NCBI RefSeq assembly: GCF_001482405.1
Contig: NZ_LPXO01000008.1
Coordinates: forward strand, 62,001-126,000
DNA length: 64,000 nt
Direction of reading: 5' to 3'
DNA from: Pseudoponticoccus marisrubri
GTDB lineage: Bacteria; Pseudomonadota; Alphaproteobacteria; Rhodobacterales; Rhodobacteraceae
The notes under the pieces were generated by a model that saw only the letters and a list, made by a program, of their open reading frames with translations, did not search any database and was not told where the DNA came from. The position numbers were made by a program, and so were the translations under genes. Positions 16,405-25,550 of the stretch are shown here, piece by piece (the first letter of the stretch is position 1; each line of letters begins with the position of its first letter).

Positions 16405-17334
16405 ATGCTCGAGATCTTCCTCAAGACCCTGCCCTTTTTCGGCCTGATCGGGCTGGGTTACGGGGCCGCGAAGACGCGGTTCTTCCCCGAGGAGGCCGCG
16501 GCGCACCTGACGAAATTCGTCTTCTACTTCGCGCTGTCGGCCATGCTGTTCCGCTTTTCGGCCACGCTGCGCTTCGAGGAGATCTTCGAGCTCCGCCTTG
16601 CCATGGCCTATCTCTGGGGCACCGCCTTCACCTGGGGTCTGGGCATGTTCGTGGCCTTCCTGCGCGGGCTGGACCTGCCCACCGCCTCGATCGAGGCGCA
16701 ATGCGCCGCCATCGGCAATACCGGCTTTCTCGGCGTGCCGATGCTGGCGGTGCTGCTGGGACAGGAGGCGGTGGGCCCGATCATCCTGATCCTGTCCATC
16801 GACCTGATCGTCTTCTCCTCGCTGCTGACCATGCTCGTGACCGGCGCGCGCGAGCACAAGGGCGGCATCGCGGTGCTGGGCACCGCGGCGCTGGGGCTGG
16901 TCAAGAACCCGATGATCGTCTCGATCGCGCTGGGGCTGGGCGTCTCGGCCAGCGGGCTGGGCGTGCCGGCCGTGGCCGACAGCTTCCTGACCACGCTGGG
17001 GGCGGCGGCCACGCCGGGGGCGCTCTTCGCGATCGGCGCCTCGCTGGCGTCGAAATCGGCCGAGCGGGTGCAGATCGCGGCCTGGCTCAGCTTTGCCAAG
17101 CTGGTGCTGCACCCGTTCTTCGTGGCGCTGGCGGTCTACGTCTTCTTCCCCGTCGACGCCTACCGCGCCTCGGTGGCGATCTCGGCGGCGGCGCTGCCGG
17201 TGGCGGGCAATGTCTTCATCCTCGCCCAGCATTACGGCATCGCCCCGCACCGCGTCTCCGCCTCGATCCTGATCTCGACCGTGGCCAGCATCCTGACCGT
17301 CAGCGCCGTGATCGCCACGGTCACCCAGTTCTGA
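16405..17334 (+). CDS. AEC family transporter
   Basis: Auxin-efflux-carrier family permease of 309 residues with about ten membrane segments in two inverted halves. The conserved crossover sequences are AAIGNTGFLGVPML (near residues 107-120) and SAAALPVAGNVFILAQHYG (second half). Family members move malate, malonate or other organic anions out of or into the cell; the substrate here is unknown. The start is placed at MLEIFLKTL, as no other in-frame start gives a full first helix. The following 170 bases separate it from the GntR gene and hold a palindrome at 17396-17406. Confidence 0.85.
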   Translation: MLEIFLKTLPFFGLIGLGYGAAKTRFFPEEAAAHLTKFVFYFALSAMLFRFSATLRFEEIFELRLAMAYLWGTAFTWGLGMFVAFLRGLDLPTASIEAQCAAIGNTGFLGVPMLAVLLGQEAVGPIILILSIDLIVFSSLLTMLVTGAREHKGGIAVLGTAALGLVKNPMIVSIALGLGVSASGLGVPAVADSFLTTLGAAATPGALFAIGASLASKSAERVQIAAWLSFAKLVLHPFFVALAVYVFFPVDAYRASVAISAAALPVAGNVFILAQHYGIAPHRVSASILISTVASILTVSAVIATVTQF

Positions 17335-17395
17335 GGGCGGTCGGCGCCTTTCGGAGCTGTTTTGAGCGCCGGTCAATTTGCGCCATCAAAAATAA

Positions 17396-17406
17396 TCGAT
17401 AATCGA
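17396..17406. promoter_or_regulatory. possible operator upstream of the GntR gene
   Basis: TCGAT-A-ATCGA is a perfect 11-base palindrome within a tandem ATAATCG repeat, about 100 bases before the GntR start. Its ATCG half-sites resemble those of the larger palindrome at 27166-27183, so the same regulator may bind both. Confidence 0.4.
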
Positions 17407-17505
17407 GCCGAATTGGTCGCCGAAACGCACATATTGAGCGATAGCTGCTTGGCCTGTCGGGGCGGAGCGGGTAGGATCGGGCATCCGTAGGCAGGGAGGG
17501 CGCCC

Positions 17506-18162
17506 GTGCAGCTTCAGGACCAGGAACCGCAATCGGAATCGCTTTACGAGGCGATCCTCGACGATATCTCGCGCGGAAAGCTGGTCGGCGGGCAGCGGCT
17601 CAAGATCTCGGAGCTGGCGGCGCGGTTCGGGGTCAGTGCCAGCCCGGTGCGCGAGGCGCTGCGCCAGATGCAGGGCGAGGGCTTTGTCGACATCCACCAG
17701 AACCGCGGCGCGACGGTGCGGCGGGCCAATGCCAGCACAATCCAGAACACCTTCGAGGTGCTGCAGCTGCTGTCTCCCTATTTCGTCAGCTGGTTCGCCG
17801 AGAATGCCGACCCGGCGGTGATCGAGGAACTGGCCGCCGTGCAGGATCAGATCCGCGTCCTCGACAATTCCGACGCCTACACGTTCCGCAAGCTCGACGG
17901 GCAGTTCCACGCCATCATCAGCAATTTCCATTACAACGACGTGGCCGCCGACACGTGGAACAAGCTGCGCATCGCGCTGTCGGTGCATACCGCGCAGCTG
18001 CCGATCAGCCGGGCGCGCCTGAAGAACATCGTGGCCGAACATGATGCGCTGATCGCCGCCTTCCGCGCCGGCGACCCGGTCGAAGCCGACCGGGTAATCC
18101 GCCTGCACGTGCAGGGCTCGTATACGCAGATCTCGCAGCATATCCGCGCACTGGGCGGCTGA
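17506..18162 (+). CDS. GntR family regulator, FCD (FadR/VanR) subfamily
   Basis: Transcription factor of 218 residues. The N-terminal winged helix has LKISELAARFGVSASPVREALRQMQGEGFV. The C-terminal FCD domain contains the metal/ligand-site histidine pattern: LDGQFHAIISNFHYN, then SRARLKNIVAEHDALIAAFRAGD, then RLHVQGSY. FCD regulators usually sense sugar acids or other organic acids. The start is GTG, with GGGAGGG seven bases upstream. It converges with the ABC-importer operon, ending 30 bases from its last gene. It is the only regulator near that operon and is probably its repressor or activator. Confidence 0.88.
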   Translation: MQLQDQEPQSESLYEAILDDISRGKLVGGQRLKISELAARFGVSASPVREALRQMQGEGFVDIHQNRGATVRRANASTIQNTFEVLQLLSPYFVSWFAENADPAVIEELAAVQDQIRVLDNSDAYTFRKLDGQFHAIISNFHYNDVAADTWNKLRIALSVHTAQLPISRARLKNIVAEHDALIAAFRAGDPVEADRVIRLHVQGSYTQISQHIRALGG

Positions 18163-18181
18163 CCGGGCCCGTCCGGCCCGG
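18163..18181. terminator. hairpin between convergent GntR gene and ABC operon
   Basis: CCGGGCC, loop CGTCC, GGCCCGG: a perfect 7-bp GC stem starting directly after the GntR stop codon, in the 30-base gap before the end of the opposing operon. There is no T-run on either side, so efficiency is uncertain. Confidence 0.5.
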
Positions 18182-18192
18182 CCGGTTGGCGA

Positions 18193-19182
18193 TCAGATCT
18201 CGCCCGCGTAGTGGCAGAGCACGTCGGCACCCTCCACCCTGCGGGCCGGCGGCCGTGTCTGGCGGCAGAGGTCGGTCGCATGCGGGCAGCGCGGACTGAA
18301 CCGGCAGCCCTGCGGCGTGGCGCCCGTATCCACCGGCTCGCCCGCCGTGCCGGCCCCGCGGCGGCGCTTGCGCGGATCGGCCACCGGCACGGCCTCGAGC
18401 AGGGCGCGGGTATAGGGGTGGCGCGGCGTGCGGAACAGCGTGTCGGTGTCGGCCACCTCGACGAACTGGCCGCGATACATGACCGCGACCCGGTCGCAGA
18501 TATGCTCGACCACGGCGAGGTCATGCGCGATGAACAGGTAGGTCAGCGCGAACTCCTCCTGCAGGTCCTGCAGCAGGTTCAGCGTCTGCGCCTGGATCGA
18601 GACGTCCAGCGCCGAGACCGCCTCGTCGGCGACCACCAGCTCGGGATTGGTGGCCAGCGCACGGGCGATACCCAGCCGCTGCCGCTGCCCGCCCGAGAAG
18701 GCGTTGGGATAGCGCTGCATGAATTCCGGGCGCAGGCCCACCGCCTCGAGCAGCCCGCCCACGCGGTCGGCCAGCGCCTTGCCCTTCAGCCCCTCGGATT
18801 TCTGCAGCGACTGGCCCACCACGTCGATCACGCGCAGCCGCGGGTTGAGCGAGGCCTGCGGGTCCTGGAAGACCATGCGCAGCTTGCGCCAGACCGACCG
18901 AAGCTGCGGCGGCGGCGCGTCGGCCAGCTCGACCGGGTCGCCCTCGCGCGGCTGGAAGCGGATGCTGCCGCCCGAGGGGTCGAGCACGCGCATGATGCAG
19001 CGCCCCAGCGTCGTCTTGCCCGAGCCGCTTTCGCCCACGATGCCGAAGGTCTCGCCCCGGCGCACGTCGAACGAGACGGTATCGACCGCGACGAAGCCCG
19101 GCGCGGGTTTGCTCAGCAGACCGCCGGCCGAGGCGCCGAAGGTCATGGTCAGGTCGCGCACCTGCAGGATGGCATCAGGCAT
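18193..19182 (-). CDS. ABC importer ATPase, DppF/OppF type
   Basis: Second ATPase of a peptide/nickel/oligosaccharide-class importer, 329 residues. Walker A is GESGSGKT, the signature is [15 protein letters not shown], and Walker B is [12 protein letters not shown]. The C-terminal oligopeptide-transporter extension carries the cysteine pattern [19 protein letters not shown]. The start [10 protein letters not shown] is chosen because it overlaps the stop of the first ATPase by eight bases, as is usual in such operons; a frame reaching 19251 lacks support. It is the last gene of the leftward operon that begins with the sulfatase. Confidence 0.9.
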   Translation of the reverse strand: MPDAILQVRDLTMTFGASAGGLLSKPAPGFVAVDTVSFDVRRGETFGIVGESGSGKTTLGRCIMRVLDPSGGSIRFQPREGDPVELADAPPPQLRSVWRKLRMVFQDPQASLNPRLRVIDVVGQSLQKSEGLKGKALADRVGGLLEAVGLRPEFMQRYPNAFSGGQRQRLGIARALATNPELVVADEAVSALDVSIQAQTLNLLQDLQEEFALTYLFIAHDLAVVEHICDRVAVMYRGQFVEVADTDTLFRTPRHPYTRALLEAVPVADPRKRRRGAGTAGEPVDTGATPQGCRFSPRCPHATDLCRQTRPPARRVEGADVLCHYAGEI

Positions 19183-20260
19183 CGGCGCTCTCCGTGTCCT
19201 GCCCGGGGCGGGCGGCGTTGCGTTTTGCGGGATGGCGCACCTCGTCGTCATGCAGGAAGCAGGCGACCTCTCCCGCGCCCTGAGGTTTCAGGCGCGGCTC
19301 GCGCTGGTCGCAGAGCCCGGCCATGGCGTGGTCGCAACGGGTGCGGAAGGTACAGCCCGAGGGCCGCGCCAGCGGGTGCGGAACCATGCCGCGGATCGCC
19401 GGCAGCCGGCCGCGCCCGATCTGGCCGATGCGCGGCACCGATTCCAGAAGCGCGCGGGTATAGGGGTGCTTGGGCGCCTCGAAGAGCCCGTAGACATCTG
19501 ATTTCTCGACGATCTTGCCCATGTACATCACCGCCACGTCATCCGCGGTCTCGGCCACCACGCCCAGGTCATGGGTGATCAGCAACACCGCCATGCGGAA
19601 CTCCTCGCGCAGCTCGGCGATCAGGTCGAGGATCTGCGCCTGCGTGGTCACGTCCAGCGCCGTGGTCGGCTCGTCGGCGATCAGCAGGCGCGGCTGGCAG
19701 GACAGCGCCATGGCGATCATGGCGCGCTGGCGCATCCCGCCCGAAAGCTCGAACGGGTAGGCCTCGAACCGCTCGGCGGGGCGCGGGATGCCCACGCGGG
19801 CCAGCATGTCGATCGCCTCCTCGCGCGCCTCGGCCTTGGAGACGTCGCGATGCAGGCGGATCGTCTCGGTGATCTGGCGGCCGATCTTCTGGATAGGCCC
19901 GAGCGAGCTCATCGGTTCCTGGAAGATCATCGCGATGTCGCCGCCGCGGATCTCGCGCAGCTCGCGCGAGCCGGGCCGCGCCCGGGCAAGGTCCACCATG
20001 CGCCCGTCGGCGGCGCGGTAGAGGATGCTGCCGCCGGTGATCCGGCCCGGCGCATCGACGATGCGCAGGATGGAACGGGCCAGGATCGACTTGCCGCAGC
20101 CCGACTCGCCCAGCAGGCAGAGGGTGCGGTCGGGATGGATGTCCAGATCGACCCCCTCGACCGCCTTGACCAGCCCGTCATCGGTGAAAAAATGCGTCTT
20201 GAGACCGCGGATCTCGATCATCGGGGTGTTGGGATCAGTTTGCATAGGGGTCTGCGGCAT
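19175..20260 (-). CDS. ABC importer ATPase, DppD/OppD type
   Basis: First ATPase of the same importer, 361 residues. Walker A is GESGCGKS, the signature is [15 protein letters not shown], and Walker B is [12 protein letters not shown]. The C-terminal extension carries [20 protein letters not shown], the cysteine pattern of this class. The start is uncertain: ATG at 20260 has GGAGA upstream, while ATGs at 20245 and 20221 are in frame without good ribosome sites. It overlaps the end of the preceding permease by 26 bases if the first start is used. It pairs with the DppF-type subunit to power uptake. Confidence 0.9.
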   Translation of the reverse strand: MPQTPMQTDPNTPMIEIRGLKTHFFTDDGLVKAVEGVDLDIHPDRTLCLLGESGCGKSILARSILRIVDAPGRITGGSILYRAADGRMVDLARARPGSRELREIRGGDIAMIFQEPMSSLGPIQKIGRQITETIRLHRDVSKAEAREEAIDMLARVGIPRPAERFEAYPFELSGGMRQRAMIAMALSCQPRLLIADEPTTALDVTTQAQILDLIAELREEFRMAVLLITHDLGVVAETADDVAVMYMGKIVEKSDVYGLFEAPKHPYTRALLESVPRIGQIGRGRLPAIRGMVPHPLARPSGCTFRTRCDHAMAGLCDQREPRLKPQGAGEVACFLHDDEVRHPAKRNAARPGQDTESADA

Positions 20261-21380
20261 CGCGAAGGCCGTCTCCGAGGAAGTTGAGGGCGAGGACAGC
20301 GACCACGATGGTAATGCCCGGGGCGATCAGCAGCCAGGGCGCCTCGATGATGGTGCGGATGTTCTGCGCCTCCTTCAGCAGCGTGCCCCAGGACACGATG
20401 GGCGGCTGCAACCCGATCCCTAGGAAGGACAGCGAGGTCTCGGCCAGGATCATCAGCGGCACGGCCAGCGTGAGCGAGGCGATGATGTGGCTGGCAAAGC
20501 TGGGCACCAGGTGCTTGCGGATGATCTCCCAGTCCGACAGCCCGTCGAGCCGCGCGGCGATCACGAAATCCTCGCGCCGGAGCGACAGGAACTTGCCGCG
20601 CACCTCGCGCGCCAGCGTCGTCCAGCCGATCATCGACACGATCAGCGTGACGACGAAATAGGTGCGCAGCGGCGGCCAGTCGAGCGGGATCGCCGCGGCC
20701 AGTCCCATCCAGAGCGGGATGGTCGGGATGGAGCGCAGGAATTCGATCAGGCGCTGGATCAGCGTGTCGATCCAGCCGCCGTAATAGCCCGACATGCCGC
20801 CCAGCGCGATGCCCACCACCAGCGACACGGCCACGCCGACAAGGCCGATCGACATCGAGATGCGCGTGCCCATGATGATGCGGCTGAGAATGTCGCGCCC
20901 CAGCCGGTCGGCGCCCCAGAAATAGACGGTCTGGTCCGGATCCTTCGGGCCGAAGAAATGCCGGTCCGTCGGGATCAGCCAGAGCAGCCGGTACTCGTGG
21001 CCCTTCACGAAGAAGCCCAGCGGAATGATCTTCTCGGGGTCCTCGACGAAATGGCGGCGCATCGCCTCGCGGTCGATCTCCATCTTCAGCCCGTAGGCGT
21101 GCAGCTGGAACTGCCGGCCGCCCTCCTCGTCCTCGGTGAAGAGATGGATGCCCTGCGGCGGTGCGAAGGGCGCACGGGTGTTGGTTTCGAGGTGGTCGGC
21201 CGGGGCCAGGAACTCGCCGAACAGGGCGACGAAATAGATGAAGCCGACGAGATAGAGGCTGACATAGGCCACCTTGTGGCGACGGAACTGGCGCCACATC
21301 AGGGCCCAGGGGCCCAGCAGGGCCGGCGTGTTCGGGGCCTCGGCCACCTGGACCTCGGCTGCGGAATCGATGGCGGTCAT
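20235..21380 (-). CDS. ABC importer permease, DppC type with large periplasmic insert
   Basis: Inner-membrane permease of 381 residues. After the first membrane helix (VAYVSLYLVGFIYFVALFGEFLAP) there is an insertion of roughly 110 residues containing AYGLKMEIDREAMRRHFVEDP and LLWLIPTDRHFFGP. WGADRLGRDILSR then leads into the transporter core. Such inserts mark the oligosaccharide-type branch of the dipeptide/oligopeptide permeases. The coupling motif is EVRGKFLSLRREDFVIAARLDGLSDWEIIRKHL. The start MTAID overlaps the DppB-type stop by ATGA. Confidence 0.9.
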   Translation of the reverse strand: MTAIDSAAEVQVAEAPNTPALLGPWALMWRQFRRHKVAYVSLYLVGFIYFVALFGEFLAPADHLETNTRAPFAPPQGIHLFTEDEEGGRQFQLHAYGLKMEIDREAMRRHFVEDPEKIIPLGFFVKGHEYRLLWLIPTDRHFFGPKDPDQTVYFWGADRLGRDILSRIIMGTRISMSIGLVGVAVSLVVGIALGGMSGYYGGWIDTLIQRLIEFLRSIPTIPLWMGLAAAIPLDWPPLRTYFVVTLIVSMIGWTTLAREVRGKFLSLRREDFVIAARLDGLSDWEIIRKHLVPSFASHIIASLTLAVPLMILAETSLSFLGIGLQPPIVSWGTLLKEAQNIRTIIEAPWLLIAPGITIVVAVLALNFLGDGLRDAADPYAN

Positions 21381-22360
21381 TGGTAGCGTATCCTCGGGTC
21401 GATCCAGGCAAGCAGGACGTCCGACAGCAGCGTGCCGATCACGGTCAGCAGGCTGACGATCAGGATGAGCGAGCCGGCCAGGTACATGTCCTGCACCAGA
21501 AGCGCGCGCAGCAGCAGCGGCCCGGTCGTGGGCAGGTTCATCACCACGGCGACGATGATCTCGCCTGACACAAGCGTCGGCAGGATCCAACCGATGGTCG
21601 AGATGAACGGGTTCAGCGCCACGCGCACGGGATAGCGCATCAGCAGCTGGAATTCCGACATGCCCTTGGCACGGGCGGTGACGACATAGGGGCGGTAGAG
21701 CTCGTCCAGCAGGTTGGCGCGCATGATGCGGATCAGCGCCGCCGCGCCCGAGGTGCCCACCACGAAGACCGGCATCCAGATATGTTTCAGCAGGTCGACG
21801 AACTTGGCCCAGCTCCACGGCGCGTTCAGGTATTCGGGGCTGACGAGCCCGCCGACCGACTGGCCGAAATACTTGAAGGCCACGTACATCATCAGCAGCG
21901 CCAGCAGGAAGTTCGGCACGGCCAGCCCGACAAAGCCGAAGAAGGTCGCCACGTAGTCGCCCACCGAGTACTTGCGCACGGCCGAGTAGATGCCGATGGG
22001 CAGCGCGACGATCCAGATGAACAGCAGTGTCAGGATCGAGATCGCGAAGGTCCAGCCCAGCCGGTCCCAGATCACGTCAGTGACGGGCAGGTTCTTCTCG
22101 AAGGAGATGCCGAAATCGCCCTCGAACAGGATGCCGGTCATCCATTTCCAGTATTGCAGGTACATGGGCTGACCCAGCCCGTACTGCTCGCGCAGCTGTT
22201 CGATCACGGCGGTGTTGTCGACACCCGCCTCGCCCATCTCGGCGGCCAGCGCATCCAGGTAGTCGCCCGGCGGCAGCTGGATGATGATGAAGGTCACGAT
22301 GGAGACCAGGAAGACGGTCGGGATCATGTAGAGAACCCGCCGCAGGATGAAGGCACCCAT
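21377..22360 (-). CDS. ABC importer permease, DppB type
   Basis: Inner-membrane permease of 327 residues with six membrane segments. The start reads MGAFILRRVLYMIPTVFLVS, and the coupling motif ARAKGMSEFQLLMRYPVRVALNPF near the end of the core contacts the ATPases. The ATG at 22360 has CGGAG at the right distance; a longer frame from 22405 adds unrelated polar residues. It lies 71 bases after the binding-protein gene and overlaps the next permease by ATGA. Confidence 0.9.
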   Translation of the reverse strand: MGAFILRRVLYMIPTVFLVSIVTFIIIQLPPGDYLDALAAEMGEAGVDNTAVIEQLREQYGLGQPMYLQYWKWMTGILFEGDFGISFEKNLPVTDVIWDRLGWTFAISILTLLFIWIVALPIGIYSAVRKYSVGDYVATFFGFVGLAVPNFLLALLMMYVAFKYFGQSVGGLVSPEYLNAPWSWAKFVDLLKHIWMPVFVVGTSGAAALIRIMRANLLDELYRPYVVTARAKGMSEFQLLMRYPVRVALNPFISTIGWILPTLVSGEIIVAVVMNLPTTGPLLLRALLVQDMYLAGSLILIVSLLTVIGTLLSDVLLAWIDPRIRYQ

Positions 22361-22431
22361 GACTGCTCCGTTTCTGTCAGGTCGGGGCGCCCGCCGGGAG
22401 GACAAGCGGGCGCCCGCAAGGGTACTTCGGA

Positions 22432-24351
22432 TCAGGGCAGGTTTTCACCACCCTCGAAGTACATCTGCGCGGTGTAGGGGGCCGGGAACCAGAGCTGGCC
22501 GCTGATCGGTAGCGGGTCCGGCACGTTGCGCACGTTGTTGCGCGCGATCCCGAACACCGGGTCGGTATGGATCATCCCCACGGTGAAGAACTGCTCGGCC
22601 TGCATGTCCAGCATCTCGAACATCAGCTCTTCCTGCCGCTCCGGCGTCGCGGCAGCGCGGATCTCCTTGTACTTGTCGAAGATGTCCTTGACGGCCTGCG
22701 GCGGTTCTTCGCCCGTGGTCGGGTCGAGGTTCCAGGCCGCCCATTCCCGCGCCCAGCTGACCGAGTTCGAGATCATCGGCATGTAGCACATGGGCGAGGT
22801 GTAGATGTCGGCCTGGCCACCCGAACAGTTCCACAGGTAGGCGTCGAAATTGTTCGAGGTGTGCAGCTCGATCAGGCGCGACCGGTCGGTGGCGCGGATC
22901 TGGAAGTCGAGACCCACGTCGCGGGCATAGCCCTGGATCAGCTCCATCGCGTCGGGATACTGCATGCCGAACACGTCCGCGACCAGGAAGATCAGCGTGA
23001 ACCGCTCGCCGTCCGGTCCCAGGCGATAGCCCTCGTCATCCTTCTCGGGCAACACCTTGTCGAGATACTCGTTGGCCAGCTCCGGGTCGTACTCGGTATA
23101 CTGCTTCTGGTACTCCTCGCGGTAGAAGGTGCTGCTGCGGCGTGGCGAGACCTGCGCCGGCTCGCCCGCCCCGAAATAGAGCAGGTCGATGATTTCCTGC
23201 CGGTTCATGGCGTGGCTGACACCGATGCGGAAATCCTTGTTCTGGATCACCTCGCGCTTCACCGGGTCGGTGTGGTTGAGGTTCATCATCGGGATCATGC
23301 TGTTGCCCGGCAGGTCGCCCACGTCGAAGAAGCGGTACTTGCCGCGCTCCATGTTGTCGGTCAGCGCCGCCTTGTTGGACGGCCGGCCGATATGGCGCAG
23401 CATGTAGTCGATCTCGCCGTTGAAGGCCTTGAGCAGGATGGTCTCGACATCTTCGACCTGGTCATAGGTGATGCGGTCGATATAGGGGAGTTGCTGTCCC
23501 TCGCTGTCCACCTTGTAGTAGTAGGGGTTGCGTACCGCCTCGACCCGGTCGGTGGCGCCATAGGCATTGGTCAGGTGCCAGGCATGCAGCGTCGGGCGGT
23601 CGGGGTTCTGCCAGAACAGTGGCGTGTCCATCGGCCCGGCCTTGAGGTTGAACAGCTGGATCCAGTCGCCCGCCGCCGGCTCTTCCTCGACCAGCGCCTG
23701 CACATCGTCATTGTACTTGGGCATGAACTGGCTGAGGTAATGCTTGGGATAGGCCGTGGCGTGATAGCCGAACCCGTAGGCCAGCCCCTGCAGGAACAGC
23801 CCGTTGGGCGCGCCGAAATCGAACTCGACCGTATAGTCGTCGATCTTGGTGACGGTGACCGGGCCGGCCGGGCCGACGAAGGTCGCGTCCTTGTTGGGCG
23901 TCAGGTCGGGATTGGTGAAGATGTCCTCGTACCAGAACAGGATGTCGTCGGCGCTGAACGGCGCGCCGTCCGACCATTTCATGCCCTCGCGCAGGTGGAA
24001 GGTGAAGGTCGAGGCATCCTCGGACACCTCCCACGACTTGGCGATGTTGGGACGGACCTCGGTCCAGTCCGGGGACCAGCGCACGATGTTGTCGCTGCCG
24101 ATGGTGCGTACCATGTTGTGCTGGTCGCCACCGCCGAGGATGGCGCGGCGCAACGTGCCGCCATATTCCCCCGGCCCCTCGATCGTGTCCATGACCAGCG
24201 GCTCGGCCGGCAGGCGCTCCTCGACCGGGGGCAGCTCGCCCGCGGCGACCTGCTCGGCCAGTTGCGGGCCCTCCTCGAAGGCGTGGGCCTGGGCGGCCAC
24301 CGCCATCGCGATGGCACTGGCCATCGTCGTCCATTTCCTCGTCAACAGCAT
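22432..24351 (-). CDS. ABC importer substrate-binding protein (SBP_bac_5 family)
   Basis: Periplasmic solute-binding protein of 639 residues with a Sec signal peptide ([15 protein letters not shown], cleavage before FEEG). It is larger than typical dipeptide-binding proteins (about 530). The mature start, with [18 protein letters not shown], resembles the AgpA-like branch that carries oligosaccharides rather than peptides. Landmarks include [22 protein letters not shown] and [15 protein letters not shown]. The start is fixed by GGAGGAGGAG seven or so bases upstream. The ligand is unknown; the neighbouring sulfatase and sugar-acid dehydratase point to an anionic or sulfated carbohydrate. Confidence 0.88.
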   Translation of the reverse strand: MLLTRKWTTMASAIAMAVAAQAHAFEEGPQLAEQVAAGELPPVEERLPAEPLVMDTIEGPGEYGGTLRRAILGGGDQHNMVRTIGSDNIVRWSPDWTEVRPNIAKSWEVSEDASTFTFHLREGMKWSDGAPFSADDILFWYEDIFTNPDLTPNKDATFVGPAGPVTVTKIDDYTVEFDFGAPNGLFLQGLAYGFGYHATAYPKHYLSQFMPKYNDDVQALVEEEPAAGDWIQLFNLKAGPMDTPLFWQNPDRPTLHAWHLTNAYGATDRVEAVRNPYYYKVDSEGQQLPYIDRITYDQVEDVETILLKAFNGEIDYMLRHIGRPSNKAALTDNMERGKYRFFDVGDLPGNSMIPMMNLNHTDPVKREVIQNKDFRIGVSHAMNRQEIIDLLYFGAGEPAQVSPRRSSTFYREEYQKQYTEYDPELANEYLDKVLPEKDDEGYRLGPDGERFTLIFLVADVFGMQYPDAMELIQGYARDVGLDFQIRATDRSRLIELHTSNNFDAYLWNCSGGQADIYTSPMCYMPMISNSVSWAREWAAWNLDPTTGEEPPQAVKDIFDKYKEIRAAATPERQEELMFEMLDMQAEQFFTVGMIHTDPVFGIARNNVRNVPDPLPISGQLWFPAPYTAQMYFEGGENLP

Positions 24352-24382
24352 AAGTCTCCTCCTCCTTGCTGAGTGATTGGGC

Positions 24383-25537
24383 TCACCAGTTGGTGACCGA
24401 CCCGTCGGGGCGCCACAGGTGGGGCGGCTCGACATGTTCGGGCGTCGTGGCGCGGATCTTCTCCTCGTCGACCTCGACGCCAAGGCCGGGACGGTCGGGC
24501 ACCTTGTAGGTGATGCCCTCGAGCTCGACCTGGACCGGGAACAGTTCGGGATCGTGGAAGCCCAGGGTCTCCACCGGGCTCTGCCGGGTCTCGGCCCAGC
24601 TGAAATTCGGCACCGCGGCAGCCATGTGGATCGTAGCGGCGGTGCAGACCGGCCCCAGCGGGTTGTGGGGCATCAGGTCGACGTAGTGCCGCTCGCACCA
24701 GCCCGCGACCTTCATCGCCTCGGTGAAGCCGCCGATATTGCAGATGTCCAGCCGCATGTACTGCGTCAGGCCCTGCTCGATATAGGGTGCGGCCTGCCAT
24801 TTCGACGCGAACTCCTCGCCCACGGCGAAGGGGATGTTGGTCATGGCGCGCAGGGTACGATAGGCCTCGGGCGTCTCGCAGCGGATCGGCTCTTCAAGGA
24901 AGTCCAGCGTGCCGGCGGGCAGACGGTTGCAGAAATCCGCAGTCTCGGCGATCGACAGGCGGTGATGCAGGTCGATGCCAAGGCAGAGGTCCGGCCCGAA
25001 CTCCTCGCGCAGGGCGATCAGCTCTTTGGTGGCCTGGTTGAGGTTGCGGCGCGGGTCGAAGACACCGTTGCCGTTGAACTCGCCGGTATAGATGCGCAGG
25101 CAGTCCCAGCCGGCATCGACCAGCACCCGCGCCTTTGAGATCAGCTCGTCCAGATCGGTCGATTGCGCGCTGGGAAAGGTCGGGATCTCGTCGCGCTGCT
25201 TGCCGCCCAGCAGCTGGTAGACCGGCACGCCCAGCCGCTTGCCCAGGATGTCATAGAGCGCGATGTCGATGGCCGACATGGCCGCGGTCAGCACGCGCCC
25301 GCCCTCGAAATACTGGCTGCGATAGCTTTCCTGCCAGATGCGGCCGATCTGGTTGCTGTCCTTGCCCACAAGGAAGTCCGCGAAATGGTGGATCGTTGCG
25401 GCGACGGCGTCCTCGCGCGCCGACAGGCCGGATTCGCCCCAGCCGACCCGCCCGTCATCGGTGCTCACCTTGACCAGCAGCTGGTTGCGGATGCCGACCC
25501 GCGCCAGCAGCGGTTCGATTGCGGTGATCTTGGACAT
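24383..25537 (-). CDS. enolase-superfamily sugar-acid dehydratase, GalD-like
   Basis: Mandelate racemase/muconate lactonizing family protein of 384 residues, most similar in layout to D-galactonate dehydratase. Magnesium and catalytic residues can be followed: GIDLHHR (Asp with His two residues later, as D183/H185 of GalD), FLEEPI (Glu), AVGEEF (Glu) and LMPHNPLGP (His). The C-terminal [12 protein letters not shown] and [11 protein letters not shown] also match that branch. It would turn an aldonic or uronic acid into a 2-keto-3-deoxy acid. The exact acid cannot be read from sequence. It lies 13 bases after the sulfatase and 31 before the binding protein. Confidence 0.85.
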   Translation of the reverse strand: MSKITAIEPLLARVGIRNQLLVKVSTDDGRVGWGESGLSAREDAVAATIHHFADFLVGKDSNQIGRIWQESYRSQYFEGGRVLTAAMSAIDIALYDILGKRLGVPVYQLLGGKQRDEIPTFPSAQSTDLDELISKARVLVDAGWDCLRIYTGEFNGNGVFDPRRNLNQATKELIALREEFGPDLCLGIDLHHRLSIAETADFCNRLPAGTLDFLEEPIRCETPEAYRTLRAMTNIPFAVGEEFASKWQAAPYIEQGLTQYMRLDICNIGGFTEAMKVAGWCERHYVDLMPHNPLGPVCTAATIHMAAAVPNFSWAETRQSPVETLGFHDPELFPVQVELEGITYKVPDRPGLGVEVDEEKIRATTPEHVEPPHLWRPDGSVTNW

Positions 25538-25550
25538 GTCTTTCCCTTCT

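Noticed and set aside
24352-24483. Upstream extension of the binding protein to 24483
   Set aside because: The added residues would hide the signal peptide and run into the dehydratase gene; the ATG at 24351 has a strong ribosome site.
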